From: Sabethes cyaneus
Lineage: Eukaryota > Arthropoda > Insecta > Diptera > Culicidae
DNA length: 64,000 nt
NCBI RefSeq assembly: GCF_943734655.1
Contig: NC_071355.1
Coordinates: 96,107,449-96,171,448 of the forward strand
Direction of reading: 5' to 3'
The notes beneath the pieces were generated by a model that saw only the letters and a list, made by a program, of their open reading frames with translations, was not told the origin of the DNA and did no database searches. Below are positions 25,891 to 39,790 of the stretch, in pieces (within the stretch, counting starts at the first letter, position 1; the number at the start of each line of letters is the position of its first letter). Made by a program: the position numbers and the translations under genes.

Positions 25891-26246
25891 CGTTTCACTG
25901 GGACCTACTTAAAGGTTGATTCGTTTAAAAAAAATGAAACTAACGTTTTAAAACAACTAAGTAACTATTATTAGCTGTTATTTTCGATATGCTGGCTGGT
26001 TCCAAATTGTCGCCATCCATGGAATTTTTCAATAGTTTAACGTCAAGAATCCATACTTTTCTCCATTTGGGTCAATTCTTAGAAGATTTTCCGATCGAAC
26101 GGTGTAAGAATATTGAAAATCGATTGGAAAACCACTGAGCTATTAGCGCTCAAAACCTTTCATTTTTCGCGACGCTCGCATTTTTCGATTTTTTGGAATG
26201 TCACCCTATCTCAAAACTTGCCGTAAGACGTAGTCCTACGTAAAAA

Positions 26247-26498
26247 AATCAAAATAAATTCATGCCTCCAAAAGCCCCCTCATGCCAAATTTGATTCCAT
26301 TTGGTTGATTAGTTCTCGAGTTATGAAGAAATTTGTAATTCATTTGTTTGGGATCTCCCCTTCTTAAAGAAAGCAAAGGTTCTAATTCACCATAGAAAAA
26401 TCCCCCCCCCCCCTGTTAAAAGACGGATGGCTCTCAGTACACCATAGAAAAAATTTTTACCTCCAAAAACCTCCACATGTCAAATTTGGCTTGATTAG
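26247..26498 (+). repeat. Minisatellite copy (left half), split by an insertion
   Basis: The ~142-bp repeat units reappear here ('atgccaaatttgattcca', 'gttctcgagttatga'). The last unit breaks in the middle of its 'gattagt' block at about 26498 and appears to resume at about 30370 with 'agttatgaggaaatttg'. The 3.9 kb between is therefore a later insertion. Confidence 0.75.
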
Positions 26499-27039
26499 TA
26501 TCGTTACCGCTCCTAATTCTGCGCAGCTCCTAATTCTGAGCATTTTTCTTAATATATGTATATTTCAACATTGTGCATAACTATGACCATTGTGTTATTT
26601 TTTTATAAATGCCTGTTGAATATCACGCCATTATTCACAAAAGGGCCATAATATTTGACAGCGAAATAAATTAAACAGATACTGAAAGTATTTTATACAT
26701 CAGAAAACAACGTCGTTAGCGCCAGTAGTAGTAGTAGTAAGGGGGAAATCCACCATCATTTCAAGGACTTGCCAGTGTATGTGGGTAGACTTACAGTAGA
26801 TCCAAATTTGATTATCAAATGAATATCACACTAATGCTGTCGTCGTTAGCGCCAACGCTAAAACTGTCATTCTAGAAAATAGACAAATTTAGGATCGAAA
26901 TTCCTTGCAATGATCAAATTACCCAGCATAGTTAGAAAGAATAATTAGTTTTAGTCATGTTTAAGACAAAAAGCGTGATTACATGTCTTGGTTTCGTTGG
27001 AAAAATGCGACGCAGTAGTGCGCAGATTTAGGCACAGGT

Positions 27040-29569
<2,530 letters not shown>

Positions 29570-30369
29570 TTATTCATGTTCCAAATTCTGCGCAGTAATG
29601 TATCCTTCGAAGAAATCGCGAAAGAATACCTCAGCCATTTGGGTTGCATGAACCAGAACTTGACTAGAGGCATGAAAATTCAAGTAGAACCTTTAACTTG
29701 CATTGATTGGAATCCTGTGTTGCGACTCGGGGTCCGTACGAGCGCCAATTTATGGAACTATGCTTTCTGATTATTTTTTTTTTGAATGTTCAACTTCAAG
29801 GAGCTGTCAGGCAGTGGCGAAGTGGGTTCTACATGAAAACACAATTTTTAATATTTGTCTAAAATGTATTATTCAGTATGCAGAAAACCCGAATCACCTT
29901 GCTCTTCATGATATCGACAATAAAATTTTTAAAGTAAGCCAATCAAAATGATAACAATATTGCTGTGCCACCTGGACAGCACAAGAACGCCAAATCATGG
30001 GTTTATTTACGGTAATGGCTAATGGATTTTTGACATGCTTTTAGCGTATAAAGACATAAACAACATGGTATGAGTGTTTATAGTTACTTTTTAGGTGCGC
30101 AGAATTAGAAACAAACATGCGCAGAATTAGGAACATGGGCAAGAGAGTGCGCAGAATTAGACACAGTGGATAAGTTTACAAAACAAAAAATATACGCAAT
30201 TGTTGGTCGACTTTTAGTTCCCATGTTATTTACCAGATACTATAGACCGTAGCACTACACGTTGCTGCTATCAACGTTATTAATTTAAGTCTAGAATACT
30301 TATATAGCGAATAATATATAGCGGAAGAATCATAAAAATGTCTTAACTGCGCAGAATATGGTACGTTCA

Positions 30370-30915
30370 CGGTACTCCAGTTATGAGGAAATTTGTATAT
30401 TATTTGTATAGGGGCCTCCTCTCCTAAAGAGGGGAGGGGTCTCAATTTATCATTAAAAAAATTCTTGCCTTCTGGAACCCCTACATTCCAAATTTGGTTC
30501 TATTTGCTTCATTAGTTTTAGAGTTTTGAGGAAATTTGTATTTAATTTGTATGGGAGTCCCCCGTCTTAAAAGGGGAAGAGGTCTCAGTACACCGTAGAA
30601 AAAAAATCCTGCCTTCTGAAACCGCCATATGCCAAATTTGGTCCCATTTTCTTTATTAGTTCTCGAATTTTGAGGAAATTTATGTTTCATTTGTATGTAT
30701 TTGTATCTTATGCCCTCCTTAAAATTGCTCTCTACCCCCCTATAAAATTGCTGGTCATTTTATCCATCCAATGACATATAAATTGTTCAGTTTCGCTCAG
30801 TAGTTTAGTAGTTATTAGCATTTGAAATCTTTCATTCAAACGTTACACTTCTATTTTCGTTTTCACAAAGTGCTACCCAGTATAGTAAATAAAGACGTAG
30901 TCCTACGTCAAAAAA
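30370..30915 (+). repeat. Minisatellite copy (right half) and its terminal segment
   Basis: Two to three ~142-bp units at 30370-30700 are followed by 'gccctccttaaaattgctc', 'aaattgctggtcattttat' and a terminal GACGTAGTCCTACGTC at 30894-30909. The same tail follows the minisatellite at 54300-54509, so this segment is the shared right end of that repeat. Confidence 0.75.
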
Positions 30916-30929
30916 ACCATACAGGTAAT

Positions 30930-31940
30930 ACACGTTGTTACAGATTTCAAAACCCCAAAATCTTTATTATGCTGCATCTCTTTTCTAATCCAATTATAAT
31001 TTCTCAATAATGTATGCTTGAAGTTTTCATTAATAACAACAATCCGTATTAAACAGGTTGAACTGTAAAGCTAACGATCAATTCAAAACATAGGAAAATA
31101 TTGTACCACTTTATACCACAGCCAAGGTGGTATATATGTACACGGTCTAAGAAACTTACTCGAAGTAAGAAAAAACTGTTGAAGATTTTTGCTTCCTTTT
31201 TATGGTCACTTTCTGGATTCGATTTCGCTTGAAATTGATCTTCCATTCTGTGCCATGATTGTGGACTGACTGTACATATATATATGTATTTTGATGATAT
31301 CAAAAAATTGTTATGTTAAAATGCGTAGCTGTTATGCTTGGCTGTGTTGCAATTTTTGATAAATCCAATTTTTTTCAAGTACCTTACTGCCTTATTTATA
31401 CGGTAAAATAAACATTGGCATCACTACGGATCCCTCCTGCCTTGTCTTGTCCACCATTTTCGAAAGAAATTAATCTAAGTATAATGCTTGACTATTGAAA
31501 CTATGTAAAGAATTGCAAGCAGTTCACTGACGCAAAGCAGCAAAAGAAACATTCAAAACTATTTTTAGATAAGAGAGTCGCTGATTTGGCTCCAACACGT
31601 CACATGCATAAAAATCCCTTCCGTGCAAGACAACAGTTACGAACAAATTCTTGCAGTACCTATACAGATACGATTTGGCAAAAGGAAAGGATGGCCGCAC
31701 ACTTTTCTATGACGTTTCACTTTCCAGGACATTAATTTGCACTAGATTCAATGTTTAACGAATAATTCGGTTGAAGAAAAGGGGTGGTTTTATATTTTGA
31801 CTAAATGGCTTACTTTCAGGACATCAAATTGCACTAGGTTAAATATCCAAACCATAACATCGGTTAAAGAAAAGGAGTGGTTTTAAACTTTTTCTAATTG
31901 GACAATGTTTCATTATTTTTAGTTTTTCAATAGTGTACAC
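30930..31940. other. No recognisable gene or element
   Basis: This is AT-rich sequence. The only structured word is a partial match near 31255-31275 to the end of the MITE at 20100-20325. Short ORFs here have no recognisable features. Confidence 0.4.
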
Positions 31941-31949
31941 TTGCGAAAT

Positions 31950-32096
31950 AATAGCGTTCTTCATTCGGGCCAACTCTTAGAAGATGTTTCATTCGATTGG
32001 TGCAATAATATTTAAAACTGATCGGGAAACCGCTAAATTATTAGCGACACCGTATCTGGCCAAACCTTGCCGTAAGACGTATTCCTAAGTCAAAAA
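31950..32096 (-). repeat. Isolated copy of the GACGTAG-type terminus
   Basis: It is similar to 26075-26242, sharing the 'ccttgccgtaagacgta' word and upstream 'aactcttagaagat'. The palindromic end is mutated (GACGTATTCCTAAGTC, 32076-32091). It represents a solo terminus of the same repeat family. Confidence 0.6.
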
Positions 32097-32313
32097 TTTT
32101 CATTACTTTCTTCTACCGTCCCTTCGTTAATTGTTAAAGAACTACCGTTCCAAAAAATATTAATTATATATGCCTGAAGCCTGACCTCATTACATGATCA
32201 AGACATATAACACGTGGTTGGTCGAGACAATAAGAGGAGTAAGAAATTCGTATACCGAGGCATGTACTTAAGAAAGTTATCTAAAAATATGTGATCCGTA
32301 TGACCCTTAAGGG

Positions 32314-32535
32314 TTACCCGGTTGTATCCATTGGAATCCCGGTTGCCCGATAGGCCCTCCCAGCTGCGTGGAATGACCACCCAGTCCCGTACGTGGATGT
32401 TTTGCTCGGGGCTATCATCCGAGGTTGTCCATATTCCCGTACATTCTCTTGAACATCAGGAGCTGCAGTTCGTTGCGCTGGATTCTTCATCTGTTTTATT
32501 GGATTATTTAATTTGAATCCATATCTGGTACAGTA
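32314..32535 (-). CDS. Candidate terminal exon of an unidentified host gene
   Basis: On the minus strand a good acceptor (polypyrimidine run then TTTCAG) ends just before 32535. The open frame then runs 73 codons to a TAA at 32316-32314. The peptide is polar and neither repetitive nor transposon-like, with 'RYGFKLNNPIKQMKNPAQ' near its start and 'STYGTGWSFHAAGRAYR' near its end. The acceptor phase (0) fits the donor of the candidate exon at 38127-38311. I do not recognise the protein. A donor-like GGGTAA overlaps the stop, so the exon could end slightly earlier. Confidence 0.4.
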   Translation of the reverse strand, partial: YCTRYGFKLNNPIKQMKNPAQRTAAPDVQENVREYGQPRMIAPSKTSTYGTGWSFHAAGRAYRATGIPMDTTG

Positions 32536-32963
32536 CTGAAACAAAAAATATTAAAATTTATATAAAATAATTACTTACGAAAATTTTGACCAGTTTTGGT
32601 GGTTTCCCAAATAAAAATGTATAGCGAAGAAACTTCTCGATCGGCGATTTCTACAGTAGACGGAGGAAGAAACACAATTTATGTCTGCAAATAACTCAAC
32701 CTGCCAAGGATTGGACCTTAGATAGAGATTATTTCCTGCTTCGAAACAATTTGAATTGTTGCCGATTTATATGAAAATTTTTCCAAGAACGGTACAATGA
32801 AGTTACAGCATAAAGTGTAGTAAACAGTAAAATTCATTGTAATCGTAAAGTTTTTACATTAATATGAAAAGTGAAGTTACAGCATAAAGTGTTGTAAACA
32901 GTAAAATTCAAAGTAATCGTAATATTTTTACATTAATATTCGTTATGCATTTCTATGCGGGCA

Positions 32964-33678
32964 ATTCTTATGAAAGTTTGCATATATATTCGTAGTGTCA
33001 AAACCTCTCGTTTGATATAAAAATAATTGAAATTAGGTAAATTATCTTGGTTAAAATCATTATAAATAATTGTTCGTTTTGGTGTGGTGTATACGATTGC
33101 TCATAACTTTCAAATTAAACGTCCAATCAAAAAACCATTCAATAGTGATCTATCCGGCTATATTACCTTCCAAATGAAACTAATAGCGCATAAATCGGTT
33201 TGGCCATCTCTGAGAAACAGGCGATCATTTGAACCTTGTCAAAACTGGTTTTTTAAGGCTAACTTTTAAACCACTTGTTTGTTTTCAATAAAACGTGGCA
33301 CAAAGTTTAGCAATAGTAAGAGCTTTCATTTGGTACTAAGATCGTTGAAATTGGTTGTGTGGTTCCGGAAAAAATCGTGTCACGTAGTTTTCACATTTTT
33401 GCTTATAACTTTTAAACGAATAGTCGGACCACGAAACAAGCAAACAGAAATATTCTTCACTATAATAGCTCTCAAACAAAAGTAATAGCAGACAAATCGG
33501 TTCAGCCATCTCCGAGAAATAGGCGATAGAAAATAAGCAGCGCACACACACAGACATTGCTCAATTCGTCGAACCCTATCGATTGGTATATGTGACTCGG
33601 CCCTCCGGGCCTTAGATCAACTTCGTGTTTTTCGACCAATTCCTAAACCTTTGTTATATAGTAAAACAAAGGTAAAAA
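32964..33678 (+). repeat. (CA)n repeat, copy 3, truncated, with only a few CA units
   Basis: It begins at 'caattcttatgaaagtttgc' and matches the last ~870 bp of copy 1 to the terminal hairpin (33647-33673). The dinucleotide tract is only about five CA units (33542-33551) against roughly 78 and 107 in the other copies. The short ORFs in it are translations of the repeat and also occur in copies 1 and 2. Confidence 0.85.
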
Positions 33679-33679
33679 T

Positions 33680-34538
33680 GTAGGCTTTCGGATTATTAGG
33701 ACAAAATAAAACCGGCTGATTAGTTACGGTATAATTTCATGTTTTTGAAAAGATATGACAATTAATTTGACAGACTTCGAACCATTACGACACCTACATA
33801 AACAAATTCCGCTCTTTCCTTTTCACACCTAGTCTCAATCTGTTAGATCCTATCGACTCTTTGTTTCATTACTGTCTTCTATCGTTCTCTCCGTCAATTG
33901 TAAAATCTACCGTTATAAAAAATTAATTATATGCATGACCTAATTCAAGGTCAAGACATAAAAACAGCGAAGTTTGTCAATTCCATAGAAACGGAGCCTT
34001 TCCCCGAACACCCGCGTTGAGAATCGCGGCTGACACGCTGACTTACGTTAAACCTCTCGATCGGTGCTTTTTACAGAAGATGGTTTAAACGTGAAAACCG
34101 AATCTATTCTTGCTTATAATATAAACGTTATTATTTTCTATGCAAAAATCTACGAAAAAAGACAAAAACGAAGAAAAATTTTTTGGACGATTTTCGGAAT
34201 TGTTCGAATTTACATTTTTGTTTCGTTCTAGAAGCGTTAACTCAACTTCTACACTGATTTTTCACTCAGATAATTGATTTTATAAAAAAAATTTTGACTC
34301 ATATCCTACAAATTATTTTTCTGCCCCCCGATTTTTCAAGCCAGGGGAAGGGGGGTGGGGTTGTGTGCAATGGCCTAATTAAATGCAGCTATATTTTTGT
34401 AAACTAAAATATGGTATGTTTAGTACTTTCTGTTTCATGTCATTTATTCTCGGAAATAAGAGGTACATACAAGCTAATAAACGCCGAAAATGTAGCCGAG
34501 GTTCATTAGAGGTAAAGGGTCCACTATAGGATAACTTA
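33680..34538. other. Diverged repeat sequence, no gene
   Basis: 33890-34060 resembles parts of 25290-25440 and 32090-32230 ('ttgagaatcgcggct', 'acggagcct'), so it belongs to the same unclassified family. The rest is AT-rich with a G-rich run near 34343-34360. Confidence 0.4.
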
Positions 34539-34648
34539 TCCCAAGCAACAATTTGGGTTTTATTGCACTCTTATGATGGTATTTAAGACCAAAATTGGTC
34601 TTGAAGACCACCATAAGAGTACAATAAAACTCACATTGTTGCTTGGGA
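34539..34648. repeat. 110-bp foldback element, ~52-bp arms
   Basis: The arms begin 'tcccaagcaacaat' and end 'attgttgcttggga'. They match over about 52 bp with few differences and leave an ~8-bp loop. Transcribed RNA would form a near-complete hairpin. It is non-coding; either a tiny MITE or a self-complementary remnant. Confidence 0.85.
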
Positions 34649-35174
34649 TTCTAAGTCCATTGTGTATTTCTGCATCCGAGTTGGCTCGTTGTACCTGACA
34701 TTACGTTTTTATTTGAAATAGATGCCTACAGATGTAGTTTTCATACCGTTGTGTTTCTTGGTTATTATCTTTTAGCAAATGTCTAATCGTTCCTCTCAAA
34801 GTGAATTTATGTCGAACTTACAGATGTCGTTTTCGTATTCGTTCGTTTCTTCGTTCCTCGACCGCTTATGCAAAGATATTTTATATTGTTTAGTGCTTGG
34901 TCACGTAATTTGTGAATTGTTCCTAAGAACGTCAGTCATTTCGCTTGTTCGATTTGACGCTGATCTTGTAGATGTCGTTAGAATTACTTGACAAAGGAAA
35001 TATTTGCATACGTTCTGTCCTGAGGATGAATGGATATCCTTCGAAACGTCGACTTTAAACGAAATATAAATATTTTTGCACGAAACCCGTGTCCGAAAGC
35101 CAGTATCACATCTATAGCTAGATGGTATGTTTCTTGGCTAGAGAATTGTAGCTAGTTAGAATGAACCCGAACGG

Positions 35175-35640
35175 GGCCCTGTAGCCGCAAGGGTACCGAG
35201 TCTGCCTTGACAAGCGAGTGGTCGTGGGTATGAATCTTAGTAGAATCAGGGTATTCGATGTTAAGTTACTTTAGCATGGATTTATTCTCAGGCCCCTCCA
35301 CATCCTTCCTACTGTATTCTGCAACTACTAACAATGAAAGCCTCTTGCAAGGGCAAGTTATACGGGTGGTACTTGCTTGAGGTGCGAATGAAGCGTCTTG
35401 TTCAAGGGCAAATTATAACTTGTTCCACTACCTGGGTTCGAGAAACGATTTGTAATGTAAAAAGTAGTAAGGAACACAGACACATATACACACACCCTCA
35501 CTTTGTGCTGAACTCTGCTTTAACGGCTATGAAGCCTGTAGCCGGGGCTGGTTATAAGAATGATACTTGCTCGAGAGGCGAATAAAGCCTCTTGTCCAAG
35601 GACAAATTATAACTAGTCTCCGCACCTCCCGACTCTAAAG
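35175..35640 (+). mobile_element. tRNA-derived SINE
   Basis: An A-box-like TGTAGCCGCAAGGG at 35180-35193 and a B-box-like GGGTATGAATC at 35226-35236 have the spacing of a tRNA promoter. The body has 'cagggtattcgatgttaag' and 'cccctccacatccttcc', words I associate with Aedes SINEs of the Feilai type; that family name is a recollection, not a match. Downstream, a 'cctcttg...aagggcaaattataac' motif repeats three times to about 35611. The 3' limit is approximate. Confidence 0.6.
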
Positions 35641-35838
35641 CTAGATTGATTGAAAAGCAGGACGAAGCGTAGAACGAAGAAAGGGAGTAAAAAACACCGA
35701 CACTTTAAGCACGGATAATAAGTAGTTCGCTCCCTCTATAGCGATACTGCAAAAATAACGAAGTGCAGAACTACACCTGGATGATATCACAACAGATCAA
35801 AATGCTGGTCGTAGAGATAATATCCATACAAAAAACCC

Positions 35839-35960
35839 GAACCAGGGGTGACATTGCGCATCTCGTTTCGAGTGATTTTCGTTCGAGACGCCCATTTGTT
35901 TAACGTGGTCGAAACGAACCAAAATCACTCGAACCGAGATGCGCAATGTCACCCCAGTTC
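35839..35960. repeat. 122-bp foldback element, ~45-bp arms
   Basis: The left arm starts 'gaaccaggggtgacattgcg', and the right arm ends 'cgcaatgtcaccccagttc'. The two pair over about 45 bp with few mismatches. There is no ORF of its own. It is independent in sequence from the neighbouring foldbacks. Confidence 0.85.
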
Positions 35961-36073
35961 TTTGACTTGTGAAAAAACTTTCGAAAACGAGAATCTCATA
36001 GATGGCGCTGTTTCGTTGATAAATATCATTATTAATGCTGTTAAGATCGACTGAGGTACATATATTGTATTGC

Positions 36074-36215
36074 GGATTCTCGGCTTTCCAGTCAGTTTTA
36101 TATTGAAAACGACTTTTTTATACTGCCTGACGTTTCGGCCTTTAGTTTTGGCCGAACCGTTAGGTACTATAAAAAGCCGTTTTCAATATAAAACCGACTG
36201 GAAAGCCGAAAATCC
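36074..36215. repeat. 142-bp foldback element, ~48-bp arms
   Basis: The arms contain 'cggctttccagtcagtttt' and its inverted partner 'aaaaccgactggaaagccg', with a loop around 36120-36165 that itself contains 'ggcctttagttttggcc'. It is the third palindromic element within 1.7 kb. Confidence 0.85.
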
Positions 36216-36924
36216 CAGCTAACTGGCACTTTTATCTCATTTGCTTTGCGTTGACAAGGGCTAACATCACTGCGGGTTCAGGAGTCGTGGGCCCCACTGA
36301 CAGCTGAAGAGCTAACTTGTGTGAAGAGTGGTGAATATATGATATCTCGTTTACGCTAACGTTAACATGTTGGCATCGGCAACATGGCTGCCTGCCAGCT
36401 ACTTGGAAAATACGCAATACAATCATTATTAATGATTTTCTGGCAATTTTGGGTGCTGGAAGAGGCTTTTCAAGAGGTTTTCTCTTGGTTTGACGCTGGT
36501 AATCAACGTACCATTGAAATTCTGCAATTTTCTTCCTGCAAAACACTTTGCTTTGATGAATTTTCGTTTATGAGCTGAAATAAAATACTAGAATATGGCA
36601 ATATGGCCTCGCTTGAAAACAACAAGCAACTGGGATAAGATCAATTTGGTGCGCCATTTTGTATTGCTACGCCATACTTATGGTAAGTTTATAAGAGACG
36701 TGGTGCATCCAACTAGTTTTATCATGGTAATATAAGCAACCACAATAAATTTGCTTTATTAACAGTTTTATTATGGTTGTCTAGCTAGCTATAAGTGTGT
36801 TTTGAGTCGTAGCCTCTTGGTATTGTGTAATACTACAATAAAACCAGAGGTAATGGAAATACCGCAATAGAAGTTTAATAAAATGCAAGTAAAACCAACT
36901 GACTTTAGAATTGATACTTGGTTA

Positions 36925-37145
36925 CTGAGGAAGAACTACGAGCCCTAATTACAAAAAGAGCCATCGACTCGAATTCAGTAATCTTCGAGGCATTACTCTC
37001 CTCGATTCTGCATACAAAATTCTTCCGCATCTTGTTTTATAGACTAAGGCCGTTGCAGGCGATTTTTCTTGGCCAATACCAGTGCGGTTTTCGAAATGGG
37101 CGCTCCAGGGCGGACCAAATGCTAACCTTGCGACAAATTATCGAT
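36925..37145 (+). pseudogene. RTE-like reverse transcriptase fragment
   Basis: The translation spans two frames. The early part is 'YKKSHRLEFSNLRGITLLDS', and the later part is 'LFYRLRPLQ' followed by 'QYQCGFRNGRSRADQMLTLR'. This is the RT palm/finger region of RTE-type elements, before the catalytic motif. It is about 220 bp long, frameshifted and unbounded by clear ends. Confidence 0.75.
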
Positions 37146-38126
37146 TAATTTTGGAAACAAACTGTTGAGCATTTGAAAGCAACATTATCGAATTGTATCT
37201 ACATTCGTTGTTCTACGTCAACCCAGCGATCGTGCCCCTACGCACAGACCTTTATACTTTTTATGCGAATTCTGCGTATTATTATGTTTCTTCCGCTTCC
37301 CGTGATCAGATCGTTACAAAGTTAATATAAAAATAAGCAGAAAAGCGTACAACCATACAGTTTACATTAGAAAACATTGACAATACTACGAATTCCGTTC
37401 AGTCCTACCTTGAATTGTTATCCATTTCTACTGTAATGATGCCAGAATTTGCAAAAACTTATATGTATAAATATTTTTTTCGAAGGAATGTAAAACTTTG
37501 ATACACTGTTGTTGTAGCAAGATCAAGACAACGGTTCAAATACATACCTACACTGTGAAAAATAATGGCAAATAAACAAAATGGATTATTATTCACATTT
37601 CCGCTGTATGTATGCCGTTGTTGACTTTGCATTGCCACGGCCATTTATTTCTTTGGCAAAAGCAAAACTTTAGTTTGTTATTATACATACCCACTGTGTT
37701 GTTTCAGGCAAGTGCTTTCATCTTCATCGATCCGACAGTTTCGCTTACCAGAAGCGTTCTGGAGGCTATGAAAATCATCCAAGTGCAAGCCAATTTTAGT
37801 TTGATTGAGAATGGCTTGCTTTCGTGCTTGTTTATTTGGCTATTGAGTTGCTTTTATGTTTGTTAGAGAAGTGGGTAAGCTTCCTATGTTCTGCTGCAAA
37901 TATTATAATAATAAACTACATGTTTTAACAAAATGGGATATAGAGTCTAGTATGGATCTATAATGCATTGATTCTGATGAACAAAAACAATAATATTGGT
38001 CTTCTGAAATAACGAAATTGATTATTTTTTTACGTACACTTACCGGTTTGCACCAGCCAGAACGTACATAAGAATGACGGGAAGGATTTTCACTGCAGGC
38101 GATTACTTACTTTGGCTTTTACTTAC

Positions 38127-38311
38127 GCCAAGAAAGGCTCCTTGCGGATTCCAATCGAGAGCTTCTCTTTGTTTGCGCCTCTCCTCCACAAGATGTATCT
38201 GATTCACTGCCATCCTCGTTCCAGAATTTTCGCTGCTATTGTCCTGGGATGATGTATTTCGTAGAGATAGTGACGCAGTACGTTCCGTACGTGTACAGTG
38301 GAATGGATTTT
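38127..38311 (-). CDS. Candidate internal exon of an unidentified host gene
   Basis: On the minus strand the frame is bounded by an acceptor CAG before 38311 and a consensus donor GTAAGT right after 38127. It encodes about 61 residues, including 'LSLRNTSSQDNSSENS' and 'NQIHLVEERRKQREALDW'. The composition (serine-rich, then a charged helix) looks like ordinary cytosolic protein and not a transposon. The donor is phase 0, matching the acceptor at 32535. The 5.6-kb intron between would contain foldbacks, a SINE and an RTE fragment. I do not recognise the protein. Confidence 0.4.
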
Positions 38312-38525
38312 CTGATTGACCGCAAAAGATTAGATTTTTTTGCGTGTAGTGTGGTATTAACATATCAAGAATTCAGGACCAAGGACCTAATCCAGTAGAT
38401 TTTGTTTCATCTACGAAATTCAATTGTCTGTTATAACCATAATTGGATTTTTACAGTTCCCCGTAAATCATTTGTCAGCAGTGAATAAACTTGCAGTTAT
38501 TACTAAAACAAGCGTAGATCTAACC

Positions 38526-38835
38526 CAGTGATGGCCAATCCGCGGCCCTCCGAGATGGTTCGTGCGGCCCGCGGACTGATTTGAAAGATGATGGACTTAT
38601 GAGAATTTTTTTTAATGACATAGGGGTCACTCAGTTTAGTCGTAATGCTTCGTGCATGTTGTGGATTTGAATGCTTTCAAATGTAAATCTTGCAGTGATT
38701 CCTAAAAAAAATGGTTTCTGGTGTTGCATATTTCAAACTTTGTTATGTACATGAATGGTCAGAAATGGTTGCGGCCCGCGGCATTCATGGGCGATCTGAT
38801 TTGGCCCGCATCATGCCTATGCTTGGGCACCACTG
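38526..38835. mobile_element. 310-bp hAT-type MITE with 8-bp target duplication
   Basis: The ends are CAGTGATGGCCAA and TTGGGCACCACTG, inverted repeats with two mismatches over 13 bp. ATCTAACC is duplicated exactly at 38518-38525 and 38836-38843. An 8-bp duplication and CAGTG-type ends are hallmarks of hAT insertions. The interior has 'gcggcccgcgg' palindromes near both ends and no ORF, so it depends on a transposase encoded elsewhere. Confidence 0.92.
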
Positions 38836-39729
38836 ATCTAACCGAATTTTCACAATTTGATATTTTTATTTAATTCATGGTTAATGTATTATAGGATATA
38901 TTGAATTCAATTCAAATTCACAATCAAATAATCTACGCACAGCGGGATAACATCGAAATCAATTAGTTTCGAATAAATGGTTATTGTCGAAGCACAAGCG
39001 CTCGACTTCTGGCTTTTCATCTCATGAGGTTCCATTGAAATAGGGACATATCTTGAAGGTCAATCAAACAGTATTAAATTCCCGAATTCACTCCATGTGT
39101 CCACAAAGGGAAATAGGGAATAGTAGTTACACGGTGGGTACGGAATAATGCCAACTCATCCCGTTCAATTACAACTCATTGATTGCAGGCTACGAAGCTG
39201 CTTGGGGACGCCTTGTTTGAATTGTGTTCGAATAGAACTGCAGCTGACACTTACCTACTTTCTAAGGGCGTGAGTGGTAACAGTTAGAATTTCAATTGGA
39301 ATTTTCTCCCATTGTAATGGCATTGAGTCCAATTGTCTGCAGTGATTTTGAGCGGGAGTGAACTAAAGATATTGAAGTTAATGTGTGGTGCAGTTTATAA
39401 GCGTATAGTTTCTTTATTACTAGCATTTGATAACGACGGGGCTCTGTGTATACACTAAGCGAAGCAAAAATAGCACAACCCATCCTGGAATTAAACAGTT
39501 AAATTATTAAGCATCGTCTCAATGATTTGCTTCGTTTAACCGTTACTTTGAGCCCCAGAAATATCAAAAAAGGTGCAAAATAAAATTAACACCACTTACG
39601 TTTTCCTCTGAAATCAAATTTTATTTCTCAAAATTCATCATGTAGAAGTGGTTAATAATGTATGTAAGATACGGATAACTCATCAAATGCAATTTCATGG
39701 ACAAAACCAATGTTTCAAGGCATGGGTGT

Positions 39730-39790
39730 AGCGACGGGGGCGGGTTTTGGGGGTTCAAACACCCCCCCCCCCCCCCCCCCCGGGAAGAAA
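39730..39790. repeat. Poly-C tract within a G/C-run repeat
   Basis: Runs of G ('gggggcgggttttggggg') are followed by about 18-20 consecutive C. The G and C runs are partly self-complementary. The overlapping short ORFs on both strands are low-complexity proline or glycine runs and are not genes. Confidence 0.8.

Larger units (their letters stand above)
20862..26242. mobile_element. Possible 5.4-kb element with ~170-bp inverted ends
   Basis: The left end starts GACGTAGGACTACGTC (20862-20877) and continues 'ttacggcaaggtttgggata'. The right end (about 26075-26242) is its diverged reverse complement over roughly 170 bp, including the 'ttttggaatgtcaccctat' word. Between them lie a TA-flanked element, an ORF remnant, an RTE 3' fragment, a foldback and a SINE. 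The two ends could instead belong to separate insertions of one family, because single copies of this terminus occur elsewhere. No target duplication was found. Confidence 0.5.

Noticed and set aside
34990..35110. Motif 'cctgaggatgaatggatatc' with 'cgaaacgtcga', considered as a retroelement 3' end
   Set aside because: Such 'gaaacgtcg' words are common at repeat tails, but I could not find adjoining element sequence or boundaries to support a call.
36232..36546. Possible minus-strand exon starting after a TTTTGCAG acceptor ('KIAEFQWYVDYQRQ')
   Set aside because: The acceptor is good and the first ~35 residues look coding, but it requires phase 2 while the upstream candidate exon at 38127 ends in phase 0, and no donor follows the coding-like part.
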